From an uncultured Eubacteriales bacterium (GTDB lineage Bacteria > Bacillota > Clostridia > Oscillospirales > Oscillospiraceae): a DNA stretch of 64,000 bases. The notes under the pieces were generated by a model. It was given only the letters and a program-made list of their open reading frames with translations. It did no database searches and was not told where the DNA came from. Below are positions 35,055 through 43,376 of this stretch, piece after piece. The stretch's first letter is position 1. Each line of letters opens with the position of its first letter. The position numbers and the translations under genes were made by a program. The DNA is taken from contig UQZA01000001.1 of assembly GCA_900545515.1 (NCBI GenBank), forward strand, positions 1-64,000, read 5' to 3'.

Positions 35055-35960
35055 TTACCCCTCCTGTTCCTGCTCCCGGAGCATCCGGGCAATGGCCTCC
35101 CGCTCCATCTGACCCAGGGCGGCGGTACCCGCCTGGACCCGCTGGGCCTGGGGAGTGGGTTTTTTATCCCCGGCCTGGATCTGCGCCCCGGTGTGGAGGT
35201 TCTGCTGGTGCCAACTTTGAAGGATTTTATTCATATAGGGCCACTTCAGTCCCCCGGTGTTGAGGCAGGTCTTCTCATAGGCCATCTGAAGGGCCTGGGA
35301 ATCGAAATCCATATCCAGCCAGGCCTGGGCATACCGGTCCTCCGCCGGGGTCAGGCTCCGCCCGGAGATTTGCAGCAGCTTCATCAGGTTGGCCGTCCGG
35401 GTATACCGGGCATTCTGGGCCTGCATATAGGCCGCCGCCTCTTCCAGGGTGTTGATGCCCTGCTCCGCCCAGGCGTAGGCCTCCTTCTCAATGGTCCGCA
35501 GAGAGGGGTTCCGGTTGGAGCCCTTCCGGCGCAGCCGCTCCTTGCAATAGCACACCAGCATGCTCACCACCTCGGCGGGCAGGTCCAGGTAATTCCGGAA
35601 GGACAGTAGGATTTTCAGCTCCTCGGTGGTGAGAATCCGCCCCAGGGTCCGCTGTACCTCCCCCACCAGGAGGCGAAATTCCTCGCTGCGGTTCATGGCC
35701 TGGGTCACGTCCTCCTCGGTGTACTGGGGGGGCTGCTGGGCCGGGCGGAGATAGACGCTCTCCTCCGGCCAGAGGCCCAGCTGCCGAAGGGTAGCGGCGG
35801 CGCAGGAGTACCGGGCCTGGCTCATCCCCAAGGCTGCCTCCGCCTCCCGGGGCGCGTTGCCGCACTGGAGGTACAGGTGCAACAGGGCCGCATCCCCGCT
35901 CCCGGCGGAAAGCAGCTTGTGAATTTCAGTTTGAGACAGGGTCAGGTCCTTGGTGTTCAT
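35055..35960 (-). CDS. DnaD-domain replication initiation protein
   Basis: A 301-residue protein with an N-terminal winged-helix part (about 20-70) and a DnaB_2/DnaD C-terminal domain (about 110-240), ending in the typical WPYMNKILQSWH, the YxxxILxxW motif of the family. DnaD/DnaB proteins remodel origin DNA and help bring in the helicase loader. First gene of a two-gene unit with the DnaC-type ATPase. Confidence 0.88.
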   Translation of the reverse strand: MNTKDLTLSQTEIHKLLSAGSGDAALLHLYLQCGNAPREAEAALGMSQARYSCAAATLRQLGLWPEESVYLRPAQQPPQYTEEDVTQAMNRSEEFRLLVGEVQRTLGRILTTEELKILLSFRNYLDLPAEVVSMLVCYCKERLRRKGSNRNPSLRTIEKEAYAWAEQGINTLEEAAAYMQAQNARYTRTANLMKLLQISGRSLTPAEDRYAQAWLDMDFDSQALQMAYEKTCLNTGGLKWPYMNKILQSWHQQNLHTGAQIQAGDKKPTPQAQRVQAGTAALGQMEREAIARMLREQEQEG

Positions 35961-35982
35961 GGCAATCCTCCGCAGGTGAAAA

Positions 35983-36014
35983 ACCGGTCATTCCGGCAGA
36001 GGGAATGACCCGGT
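35983..36014 (-). other. Stem-loop in the dnaD leader
   Basis: ACCGGTCATTCC and GGAATGACCCGGT form a 12-base stem (one bulge) with a seven-base loop, 23 bases before the dnaD start. It could influence translation or RNA stability. Confidence 0.55.
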
Positions 36015-36055
36015 GAAAACCCATCGCTTCAGCAAATCTCGTCCTTTGGCCTCCC

Positions 36056-36084
36056 ATTATACCACAATCCCGCCTGGGGCACAA
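36056..36084 (-). promoter_or_regulatory. Promoter for the dnaD operon
   Basis: On the minus strand TTGTGC (36079-36084), 17 bases, TATAAT (36056-36061) with a TGG in front. About 95 bases from the dnaD start codon. Confidence 0.6.
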
Positions 36085-36177
36085 CCCAGGCAAACCCGAA
36101 GAAATGACAAAAAAGGCCGGCCTTTTTTGGTTCCCCTCCACATCTTGTGGGGGGCCATGCAGGCCGGCACAAAAGGG

Positions 36178-36345
36178 AAGCCCCTGCCTTCCCCTGGGGC
36201 ATAGGCACACAGCCATACTGGACTTTCCAGGCTTTGGTGATGCGGAGTCCTTGTAGGGTGCGGCCTCCTGGACGCACCCTACGCCTCAGGAGGAAACCAG
36301 GGCGCTTCGTGGCACTGCAGGGATGCTGCGCCCTACGGTAGGTAG
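36178..36345. repeat. Dispersed repeat family 2, long copy
   Basis: CCCCTGCCTTCCCCTGGGGCATAGGC, then GTAGGGTGCGG-CCTCCTGGA-CGCACCCTACG (strong hairpin, 36252-36282), then CCTCAGGAGGAAACCAGGGCGC. Related sequence is at 27167-27229 and 5573-5720. It lies just after the DUF4317 gene stop; the gap holds no gene. Confidence 0.65.
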
Positions 36346-36361
36346 CCTCTTACCGATTTCG

Positions 36362-37486
36362 TCAATCGCCGATCTGGATGTTCACCCCATTGAGCTCCAC
36401 ACCCTCGTCAGCACGGATCAGAATATACTTGACGCCCCCCAGGACCCGGGTTTCCACCAGGTCGCTGCGCTCCGGGCTGACCCGGATGGTGACGTCGGGA
36501 GTCTTCACTTCCAGGAGCTTGGGGTCCACCAGATTCCGGGGGCTGAGGTCCGTATCCGCCCCGAATGCCTCGTCATACTGGCCGTCAAAGGCCTCCACGT
36601 GGTCCTGGGACACGCCGCAGGAGGCCAGGACCCCCTTCACCGTCCCCTTGGTGATGGTGAGAGGCTCCGGTTCCTTGCTCTCCTTGTGCTCCTGAATCAT
36701 GGCGCACAGCTGCCCCTGGACCGCCTGGACCGTGTCAAAGGAGCAGTCCTCCCCCAGGGCCCCGGTGAGAAGGCCCTGGAACGCCTCCCGCTGCTGGGCT
36801 GCGGGCATGGGGGCCGCCAGGTGGAACACCGCGTCCACAAATTCCTCCCGACTCTCCCCAATGTTCCGGGTGTACAGCAGGGCGCCGTAAAGGTTGGTGG
36901 CCCGGTCCTCAAAGGCTGGGAACAGGAAGCCCACTTCCGGCGTCCCCACCAGCCAATCCGAGGCCCGGTTGTGAAACTCCCCTGCTGTTACGTAATATGT
37001 CAGGGCCGGTTTCGCCAGCTTCACCGGGCAGATGCTGCACAGAACATAGCGGAAGACGGTGTCGGAGCCGTCCTCCAGCTCCTGGCCGTCCTTGCCCCGG
37101 AAGGGCACATCATAGGCGTCCTGTGCCAAGAGAATCAGGTAGCTACTTTCCATATGTAACGAGGCGGCCACCTTCTCGTAGAAGCTGTGGATGGCCTCCT
37201 CCTCCCCGTCCCGAAGGGCCGTCAGGAGCCGGTGCTCTGGACTGTCCTGGACCTGGGCGGTGGTGAAGGAGAGGTCCACCAGATTCTTCCCCAAGCTACC
37301 GGACAGGGCTTTTCTCAGCAGAGCCAGCATCTTCTCCGCCTCGTCCTCTGTCATGAGGCTCAGAGCCTGGGTGAATTCCGAGACGATCTCTCCCTTTTCG
37401 TTTACATAGCATCCCCGGATGTGGGTGACGCTGGTCTTATCCGGCCGGAAACGGCGGCGGAGTTCTCCAATTCCTTTTTCGTTCAT
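36362..37486 (-). CDS. DUF4317 family protein
   Basis: A 374-residue soluble protein typical of Clostridia, recognised by the start GELRRRFRPDKTSVTHIRGCYVN (read as two pieces) and by PEVGFLFPAFEDRATN in the middle. No signal peptide or membrane segment; the function of the family is unknown. AAGGG lies before the ATG. It stands alone, with repeats on both sides. Confidence 0.85.
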   Translation of the reverse strand: MNEKGIGELRRRFRPDKTSVTHIRGCYVNEKGEIVSEFTQALSLMTEDEAEKMLALLRKALSGSLGKNLVDLSFTTAQVQDSPEHRLLTALRDGEEEAIHSFYEKVAASLHMESSYLILLAQDAYDVPFRGKDGQELEDGSDTVFRYVLCSICPVKLAKPALTYYVTAGEFHNRASDWLVGTPEVGFLFPAFEDRATNLYGALLYTRNIGESREEFVDAVFHLAAPMPAAQQREAFQGLLTGALGEDCSFDTVQAVQGQLCAMIQEHKESKEPEPLTITKGTVKGVLASCGVSQDHVEAFDGQYDEAFGADTDLSPRNLVDPKLLEVKTPDVTIRVSPERSDLVETRVLGGVKYILIRADEGVELNGVNIQIGD

Positions 37487-37628
37487 GGTTCCCTTCTATT
37501 CTGCGCAAGGCTGCGCGTGGTAGTAAACATCAGTCCGCCTGGAGGCGGCCTTTTCAGGATACCAGATTTTCCGCCTAAAATCAATCCCTGTTCCAGACGC
37601 ATTCGGGGCAGCTGCATTTACTTTTTCC

Positions 37629-37691
37629 GCACTGGCGCGGAAGCGCCTCTGGCTTCCCCAAAGGGAAGGTTGGGCGTTGCCGCGCCAGTGC
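37629..37691. repeat. Copy B of dispersed palindrome family 1
   Basis: GCACTGGCGCGGAAGCGCC...CTTCCCCAAAGGGAAGG...GTTGCCGCGCCAGTGC, preceded by GCATTTACTTTTTCC. The outer ends match perfectly over 12 bases. No gene in the 237-base gap around it. Confidence 0.85.
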
Positions 37692-37723
37692 ATACATGGG
37701 TGTGTGGGGGAAATGCTCCTCTG

Positions 37724-39037
37724 TCATTCCTTCAAGAAAATCTCCAGCACCGGCACCAGAACATCTGGTTTCACCGGTGGCAGCTCCAGAACCAGCAGGT
37801 CCTTGGCCTGGGTCGCGCCCAGGGAGAAATGATCCACCTTGCCCTCTGTGAAGCAGACTTCACTGGCATCGTGGAGGAATTGAACGTAGTCCACCTTCCC
37901 CGCCAGGCCGTGGAGCTCCAGGTAGGCGAAGGGGTAGGCAAAGAGATGCAGATACAGTCGTTTACCGTCGGCGCTTTGCGTGAAGCGGCAATCCTGGGGG
38001 GCCTGGAACTGGGGCTCGGCCATGGTGCAGCCATAAATGGAGCGGCTGTTGTATTGCATCCACCGGGCGTAAACCTCCAGGGCCTCCTGTGCCCGGCTGT
38101 CCAGGTACCCACGGGCGGTGGGGCCCACATTCATGAGAAGGTTCCCGCCCAGAGACACCGTCTCCACCAGCATCCGAATCAACATCTCCGGAGATTTCCA
38201 GGTCATCTCATCCCGGTAATAGCCCCAGGAGCCGGAGAAGGTCTGGCAGGCCTCCCAGGTGACCAGCTCGCCGCTTTCCGGATGCCGGACCCAGGTCTTG
38301 GGCTGATATTGCTCCGGGGTCCAGATGTCCCCGTCCACTTCTGTCCGGTTGTCAATGAGAATATCCGGAGCCAAGCGGCGGGCCAGGGCGATCAGCTCCT
38401 CTGCCTCCCAGTCCTCCTTCCCCTTCCCCCGCATCCAGGGAGCGCCGTCGTGGTTGTCCGAATAGGAGAAGTCGAACCAGAGGATGTCAATTTTCCCGTA
38501 ATTCGTCAAAAGCTCCGTCACCTGATCCCGCATGTACTGGGCATAGCGCTTCATGTCCCGCCCCTGGTTCAGGCTTTGGGCCTCCGGGTCATCCCGGCGG
38601 GGATGGAGCATGTCCACGGTGAAGTCCGGATGATGCCAGTCGATGAGGGAATAATAAAAGCCCACCCGGAGCCCCTCTGCCCGAAACGCCTCCACATACT
38701 CCCGGATGAGGTCCCGGCCTGCCGGTGTATTGGTGCATCGATAGTCGGTGTACTGAGAGTCAAACATGCAAAAGCCCTCATGGTGCTTCGCCGTCATAAC
38801 AGCATACTTCATGCCAGCCGCCTTGGCCATGCGCGCCCACTGCCGGGGGTCATACAGATCCGGGTCAAAATGGCGGAAGTATCGGTCATAGTGATCATCG
38901 GTCATCCGCTCCCGAGTCTTTACCCATTCGTGGCGGGCGGGCATGGCGTACAAGCCCCAGTGGATGAACATGCCAAAGCGGTCGTGGGTAAACCAGGTCG
39001 TATCCCCTGGCGTTTTCCTGGTTACATAGCTGGACAT
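37724..39037 (-). CDS. GH29 alpha-L-fucosidase, cytoplasmic
   Basis: A 437-residue glycoside hydrolase of family 29 that releases alpha-L-fucose from oligosaccharides. The TIM-barrel core shows FGMFIHWGLY (22-31), AVMTAKHHEGFCMF (79-92), FYYSLIDWHHPD, and ILWFDFSYSD with Asp189 as the likely nucleophile. GGNLLMNVGPTARG closes the barrel; a small beta domain follows. No signal peptide, so it would act on imported sugars, such as mucin or milk fragments. AAGGAGG lies before the ATG. It starts about 30 bases after the ribosomal operon terminator, with no promoter seen of its own. Confidence 0.92.
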   Translation of the reverse strand: MSSYVTRKTPGDTTWFTHDRFGMFIHWGLYAMPARHEWVKTRERMTDDHYDRYFRHFDPDLYDPRQWARMAKAAGMKYAVMTAKHHEGFCMFDSQYTDYRCTNTPAGRDLIREYVEAFRAEGLRVGFYYSLIDWHHPDFTVDMLHPRRDDPEAQSLNQGRDMKRYAQYMRDQVTELLTNYGKIDILWFDFSYSDNHDGAPWMRGKGKEDWEAEELIALARRLAPDILIDNRTEVDGDIWTPEQYQPKTWVRHPESGELVTWEACQTFSGSWGYYRDEMTWKSPEMLIRMLVETVSLGGNLLMNVGPTARGYLDSRAQEALEVYARWMQYNSRSIYGCTMAEPQFQAPQDCRFTQSADGKRLYLHLFAYPFAYLELHGLAGKVDYVQFLHDASEVCFTEGKVDHFSLGATQAKDLLVLELPPVKPDVLVPVLEIFLKE

Positions 39038-39056
39038 GGGCCTTCCTCCTTAATTT

Positions 39057-39096
39057 TAAAAAATTCCCCCCTCCGGAGCTTGCCGGAAGGGGGGGC
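39057..39096 (-). terminator. Terminator of the ribosomal superoperon
   Basis: On the minus strand GCCCCCCCTTCCGG-CAAGCT-CCGGAGGGGGG followed by AATTTTTTAAAA, 29 bases after the rplQ stop. A very strong intrinsic terminator. Its T-run almost touches the ribosome site of the fucosidase gene. Confidence 0.93.
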
Positions 39097-39124
39097 ATTT
39101 GTTGCAAAAATAGCCGGGGTGGGA

Positions 39125-39466
39125 TCAAACCAGCTCAATGACAGCCATCTCAGCGGCGTCACCGCGGCGGGGTCCCAAGCGGGTCACTCTGGTGTAACCA
39201 CCATTCCGGTCGGCATACTTGGGGGCAACTTCCTTAAAGAGCTTGTTCACCACGTCTTCCTTGGTGACAAAGCCCATGGCCCGCCGGTAGGCAGCCAGGT
39301 TGCCCTTCTTGCCCAGGGTGATCATTTTCTCAACCACGGGCTGCACTTCCTTGGCCCGGTAAAAGGTGGTCTCGATCTTGCCCTTCTCCAGCAGGTCAGT
39401 GGTCATCTGCCGCAGCATCGCTTTTCTCTGGTCGCTGGTTCTGCCCAGCTTGCGAGTACCGAACAT
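39125..39466 (-). CDS. rplQ: 50S ribosomal protein L17
   Basis: L17 of 113 residues, last gene of the S10-spc-alpha superoperon. MFGTRKLGRTSDQRKAM is the family start, and GGYTRVTRLGPRRGDAA the conserved end. Located near the polypeptide exit region of the large subunit. AAGGAGG lies before the ATG. Confidence 0.97.
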   Translation of the reverse strand: MFGTRKLGRTSDQRKAMLRQMTTDLLEKGKIETTFYRAKEVQPVVEKMITLGKKGNLAAYRRAMGFVTKEDVVNKLFKEVAPKYADRNGGYTRVTRLGPRRGDAAEMAVIELV

Positions 39467-39494
39467 GCACGTTTCCTCCTTACATCATAAGGTA

Positions 39495-40454
39495 TTAGTT
39501 ATTGTTGCCGGATTCTTCACTGGCCAGGGACAGGCCCATCATCTCCAGCTTCTTCTGGACCTCATCCAGGGACTTCTTGCCCATGTTCCGGACCTTCATC
39601 ATATCCTCACCGGTCTTGGAAATGAGATCCTCCACGGTGTTGATGTTGGCCCGCTTCAGGCAGTTGAAGCTGCGGACAGACAGGTCCAGCTCATCAATGG
39701 TCATCTGCAGCACCTTGTTGGTGCTGGACTCCGGCTTCTCCACCACAGTGGAGGCGTTGGCAACGGTCTCCGACAGATTTGTAAAGAGGCTCAGGTGGTC
39801 GGACAGAATCTTGGCGCCCAGGGACACCGCATCCCGGGCGGAGATGGTGGAATCGGTCCAGACTTCCAACGTCAGTTTGTCATAGTCGGTCATATTGCCC
39901 ACACGGGTGTTCTCCACGGTGTAGTTCACCTTGAAGACAGGCGTGTAGATGGAGTCAATGGGGATGACGCCAATCACAGTCTGCGGCGTCTTGTTGCGGT
40001 CGGCGGAGACATAGCCGCGCCCGTGGCTCATGGTAATCTCCATATTGAGGGTTGCATCCGGGCCCAGGGTACAGATATGCAGGTCCGGATTCAGGACCTC
40101 CACCTCACCATCGGCCTTAATATCCCCGGCGGTTACCTCGCAGGGGCCTGTGGCGTCGATGTATACGGTCTTGACACCCTGGCAGTGGAGCTTTGCCACA
40201 ATGCGCTTCACATTGAGGACAATCTCCGTCACATCTTCCTTAACACCGGGAATGGTGGAGAACTCATGCTGGACGCCGGCGATCTTGATGGAGGTCGCAG
40301 CCGTGCCGGGCAGTGAGGACAGCAGGATCCGTCTCAGGGAGTTGCCCAAGGTCGTGCCGTAGCCCCTCTCCAGGGGCTCCACCACGTACTTGCCATACGA
40401 GACATCGTCGGGAGAATCCATGCACACAATGCGCGGCTTTTCAATTTCTACCAT
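39495..40454 (-). CDS. rpoA: RNA polymerase alpha subunit
   Basis: Alpha subunit of 319 residues that nucleates polymerase assembly and contacts activators and UP elements. The N-terminal assembly domains run from PRIVCMDSPDD to about 230, and the C-terminal domain has LDLSVRSFNCLKRANI and the helix KVRNMGKKSLDEVQKK. The start at 40454 (MVEIEKP) has GGAGGG; a frame extending to 40502 runs into the gap. Between rpsD and rpoA there is a GGGGCCTCGGCCCC hairpin (40481-40496). Confidence 0.97.
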   Translation of the reverse strand: MVEIEKPRIVCMDSPDDVSYGKYVVEPLERGYGTTLGNSLRRILLSSLPGTAATSIKIAGVQHEFSTIPGVKEDVTEIVLNVKRIVAKLHCQGVKTVYIDATGPCEVTAGDIKADGEVEVLNPDLHICTLGPDATLNMEITMSHGRGYVSADRNKTPQTVIGVIPIDSIYTPVFKVNYTVENTRVGNMTDYDKLTLEVWTDSTISARDAVSLGAKILSDHLSLFTNLSETVANASTVVEKPESSTNKVLQMTIDELDLSVRSFNCLKRANINTVEDLISKTGEDMMKVRNMGKKSLDEVQKKLEMMGLSLASEESGNNN

Positions 40455-40531
40455 GAATAAAATACCCTCCTTTTCACCTGCGGGGCCGAGGCCCCGTTTC
40501 ATTCAGCTTACCAATCAACGAGGGCAAATCA

Positions 40532-41128
40532 TTACTTGGAGTACAACTCGACGATCAGGTGCTCGGCGATCTCGAAGTCGATGTCTTCCTTGGTAGGAAT
40601 TGCAACGACCTTGCCCTGGAGGGTGTTCTTATCCCGATCCAGCCACTTGGGGGCGGCGACAAAGGCGTCGTCTTCTTTCATCTTCTTAAAGCGGGGCTTG
40701 GAAACGCTGGCCTCGCAAACGGCCACCAGGTCACCCACCTTCACCAGGAAGGAGGGAATGTTAACCCGCTTGCCATTGACGGTAAAGTGGCCATGGTTCA
40801 CCAGCTGCCGGGCCTCCCGGCGGGTGGAAGCATAGCCCAGACGATACACCACGTTGTCCAGGCGGCGCTCCAGCATGCTCAGCAGCACCTCACCGGTATT
40901 GCCTTCTGCCCGGGATGCCTTCTCATAGTAGCTCCGGAACTGTCTCTCCTGCATACCATAGACAAACTTGACCTTCTGCTTCTCCGTCAGCTGCATGGCA
41001 TACTCGGACTTCTTGGCTCTTCTCTGCCCGCCGGGGTTCTTGTTGGAAGTCTTGGAATAACCCATTGCGGCAGGAGAAACGCCCAGAGTTCTGCAACGCT
41101 TCAGGACAGGCTGCATATTTTTAGCCAT
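40532..41128 (-). CDS. rpsD: 30S ribosomal protein S4
   Basis: S4 of 198 residues, a primary 16S rRNA binder that starts small-subunit assembly. The S4 RNA-binding domain is clear (MLERRLDNVVYRLGYASTRR). The N-terminus has a single Cys region (KRCRTLG) rather than the four-Cys zinc form. TAGGAGG precedes the ATG. Confidence 0.97.
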   Translation of the reverse strand: MAKNMQPVLKRCRTLGVSPAAMGYSKTSNKNPGGQRRAKKSEYAMQLTEKQKVKFVYGMQERQFRSYYEKASRAEGNTGEVLLSMLERRLDNVVYRLGYASTRREARQLVNHGHFTVNGKRVNIPSFLVKVGDLVAVCEASVSKPRFKKMKEDDAFVAAPKWLDRDKNTLQGKVVAIPTKEDIDFEIAEHLIVELYSK

Positions 41129-41152
41129 AACTCAAATTCCTCCTATTGCGAA

Positions 41153-41551
41153 TTAGACGCGACGTCTCTTGGGCGGACGGCAGCCATTGTGGGGAATGGG
41201 GGTGACGTCCTTGATCATGACGACTTCCAGTCCGGCGGACTGCAGGGCGCGGATGGCGGCCTCACGTCCCTGACCGGGACCCTTGACGTAAACCTCCACC
41301 GTCTTGAGGCCGTGCTCCATGGCTGCCTTGGCGGCAGTCTCGGCGGCCATCTGGGCGGCGAAGGGGGTGGATTTCTTGGAACCACGGAAGCCCAGACCGC
41401 CGGAGGAGGCCCAGGACAGGGCGTTGCCATTCAGGTCGGTAATGGTCACCATGGTGTTATTGAAGGAAGAGCGGATATGCGCAGCGCCCTTCTCCACATT
41501 CTTGCGCTCTCTGCGGCGCTTCACAACTTTCTTTGCGTTTACTTTGGCCAT
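41153..41551 (-). CDS. rpsK: 30S ribosomal protein S11
   Basis: S11 of 132 residues, in the platform of the small subunit. Shows AHIRSSFNNTMVTITDLNGN and the C-terminal PIPHNGCRPPKRRRV. AGGAGGGA precedes the ATG. Confidence 0.97.
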   Translation of the reverse strand: MAKVNAKKVVKRRRERKNVEKGAAHIRSSFNNTMVTITDLNGNALSWASSGGLGFRGSKKSTPFAAQMAAETAAKAAMEHGLKTVEVYVKGPGQGREAAIRALQSAGLEVVMIKDVTPIPHNGCRPPKRRRV

Positions 41552-41565
41552 AACATATCCCTCCT

Positions 41566-41934
41566 TTACTTCTTCTTATTGGCGATGGTCTTCTTCGGGC
41601 CCTTCCGGGTGCGGGCGTTGGTCTTGGTCCGCTGGCCATGCACAGGCAGGCCGCGGCGATGCCGCACACCCCGGTAGCAGCCAATCTCGGTGAGCCGCTT
41701 GATGTTCATTGCAACCTCACGGCGGAGATCACCCTCGATGGTGTAGTGATGGTCAATCACTTCACGCAGGGCGGCCTCCTGGTCCTCGGTCAGGTTCTTC
41801 ACACGGGTGTCGGGATCGATGCCGGCCTTTGCCAGGATCTCCTTGGCGCTGGTGCGTCCAATGCCGTAGATATACGTGAGACCAATTTCAATTCTTTTTT
41901 CGCGGGGCAGGTCAATACCAGCAATACGTGCCAT
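41566..41934 (-). CDS. rpsM: 30S ribosomal protein S13
   Basis: S13 of 122 residues at the head of the small subunit, contacting the P-site tRNA. MARIAGIDLPREKR is the family start; a TTG three codons upstream is too close to the AGGAGG to be used. The Lys/Arg-rich tail ends in KKTIANKKK. Confidence 0.96.
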   Translation of the reverse strand: MARIAGIDLPREKRIEIGLTYIYGIGRTSAKEILAKAGIDPDTRVKNLTEDQEAALREVIDHHYTIEGDLRREVAMNIKRLTEIGCYRGVRHRRGLPVHGQRTKTNARTRKGPKKTIANKKK

Positions 41935-41953
41935 ATTCTTCAAGCACCTCCTA

Positions 41954-42067
41954 TCAGCCTTGTCTCTGCTTGTGTTTGGGGTTCTCGCAAATTACCATAA
42001 CGCGACCCTTGCGCTTAATGATTTTGCACTTCTCGCACATGGGTTTAACGGACGGTCTTACCTTCAT
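41954..42067 (-). CDS. rpmJ: 50S ribosomal protein L36
   Basis: L36 of 37 residues, MKVRPSVKPMCEKCKIIKRK..., with the zinc ligands CxxC, Cys27 and His32 of the classical (C+) form. TGGAGG precedes the ATG. Located between infA and rpsM, the usual place. Confidence 0.96.
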   Translation of the reverse strand: MKVRPSVKPMCEKCKIIKRKGRVMVICENPKHKQRQG

Positions 42068-42107
42068 ACTGTTTAACCTCCATTTAAGAGCAAATCTCTT
42101 ATTGTAA

Positions 42108-42326
42108 TTACTTGCTTCTCCAAGTGATCCGGCCCTGGGTCAGATCATAGGGAGACATCTGAACAGTTACCTTGTCACCGGGCAAGATCTTGATAAAGTT
42201 CATTCTGAGCTTGCCGGAAATATGTGCCAGAATGGTGTGCCCGTTGCCAATGTCAACGGTAAACATTGCATTCGGCAGCGCATCGACAACGATGCCCTCA
42301 AGTTCGATTACGTCGTCTTTTGCCAA
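42108..42326 (-). CDS. infA: Translation initiation factor IF-1 (TTG start)
   Basis: IF-1 of 72 residues, an S1/OB-fold protein that occupies the A site during initiation. The start is TTG at 42326: AAGGGAGG lies seven bases before it and the protein then has the normal length and N-terminus (AKDDVIELEG). An ATG-initiated longer frame from 42467 would run through the KOW gene. GNGHTILAHISGKLRMNFI is the conserved centre. Confidence 0.95.
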   Translation of the reverse strand: MAKDDVIELEGIVVDALPNAMFTVDIGNGHTILAHISGKLRMNFIKILPGDKVTVQMSPYDLTQGRITWRSK

Positions 42327-42327
42327 G

Positions 42328-42618
42328 TTAAAACCTCCCTTGGTTTTGACTGTTGATTTCCTGGCTGAACGCAGCCAGGTCCCTTCGTAACTCGCTGTTG
42401 AGCACTTTCTCGCCGGAAGCGATCTTCCTGGCGATTCTGGATTCAGTTCGAGGGACCTTCCGGACATGTTTCAGCTTCTTGCGTTTGGGGCATTCCAGCC
42501 TCCGCTCCCTGCCGTTGGCCACCAGGACGTACGCACCGTCTGTTTCCATGACATAAAACAGCTTTCCCTGGTCCCTGCCGGCTACGGAGAGGACTATGTC
42601 CGATTTACCAATTTCCAT
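42328..42618 (-). CDS. KOW-domain RNA-binding protein (L14e-like)
   Basis: A 96-residue protein with an N-terminal KOW/SH3-like fold (DIVLSVAGRDQGKLFYVM) and a basic C-terminus, as found between map and infA in many Clostridia. Probably a ribosome or RNA-associated protein; its exact role is unknown. It starts one base after the map stop and ends just before infA. Confidence 0.88.
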   Translation of the reverse strand: MEIGKSDIVLSVAGRDQGKLFYVMETDGAYVLVANGRERRLECPKRKKLKHVRKVPRTESRIARKIASGEKVLNSELRRDLAAFSQEINSQNQGRF

Positions 42619-42619
42619 A

Positions 42620-43375
42620 CTACAGCCCCTCGGTGACGGTGAGAATTTCCGGCTCGCCGTCGGTAATGAGCACAGTATTTTCGTAATGGGCCGAGAGAGA
42701 GCCGTCGGCCGTGACCGTAGTCCACTTGTCCTTGAGAACCATAACGTCATAGGCGCCTTGGTTCACCATAGGCTCAATGGCCAGAGTCATGCCCTTCAGC
42801 ATTCTGGGTCCATGCCCGGGCGCGCCGAAGTTGCGCACCTCAGGCTCTTCATGCAGCTGCGCGCCAACGCCGTGACCTACGAAGTCGCGCACCACAGAAT
42901 AACCGTTAGACTCCACATACGTCTGGATGGCATGGGAGATATCAGAGATCCGATTTCCCTGTTTTGCGAATTTTAAGCCCTGGAAAAAGCTCTGGCGGGT
43001 GACGTCAATGAGCCTTTGCGCTTCCGGCGAAATTTTCCCACAGGGATAAGTCGCAGCACAGTCTCCATGGAAGCCCCGGAAATAGGCGCCTACGTCAACC
43101 GAGACAATGTCCCCCTCCTGGAGGACCCGGTCCCCGGGAATCCCATGGATCACCGTGTTGTTGACGGAAATGCAGGCGCTGGCGGGGAATCCGCCATAAT
43201 GCAGGAACGACGGCCTGGCGCCCTGCTGCACGATAAAATCGTGTACGGCCTTGTCAATTTGCCTGGTGGTGACGCCGGGTCTTACCATTTCCCCTGCCAA
43301 GGCACGGGCTGCCGCGGTAATTTTACAGGCCTGGCGCATCGCCTCAAGCTCATGTTCATTTTTGATAGAGATCAT
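42620..43375 (-). CDS. map: Methionine aminopeptidase, type I
   Basis: A 251-residue metallopeptidase that removes the N-terminal Met from new proteins. Metal ligands fit the family pattern: Asp in VSVDVGAYF and in FHGDCAATYP, His in DFVGHGVGAQLHEEP, Glu in MTLAIEPMVNQG and in HYENTVLIT. The ATG at 43375 overlaps the adk stop codon region, so translation is coupled. Confidence 0.96.
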   Translation of the reverse strand: MISIKNEHELEAMRQACKITAAARALAGEMVRPGVTTRQIDKAVHDFIVQQGARPSFLHYGGFPASACISVNNTVIHGIPGDRVLQEGDIVSVDVGAYFRGFHGDCAATYPCGKISPEAQRLIDVTRQSFFQGLKFAKQGNRISDISHAIQTYVESNGYSVVRDFVGHGVGAQLHEEPEVRNFGAPGHGPRMLKGMTLAIEPMVNQGAYDVMVLKDKWTTVTADGSLSAHYENTVLITDGEPEILTVTEGL

Positions 43376-43376
43376 G

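Noticed and set aside
37187..39490. Long plus-strand open frame (767 codons) across the fucosidase and rplQ genes
   Set aside because: It is antisense to clearly homologous genes, has no ribosome site and no family resemblance. It arises from high GC codon bias.
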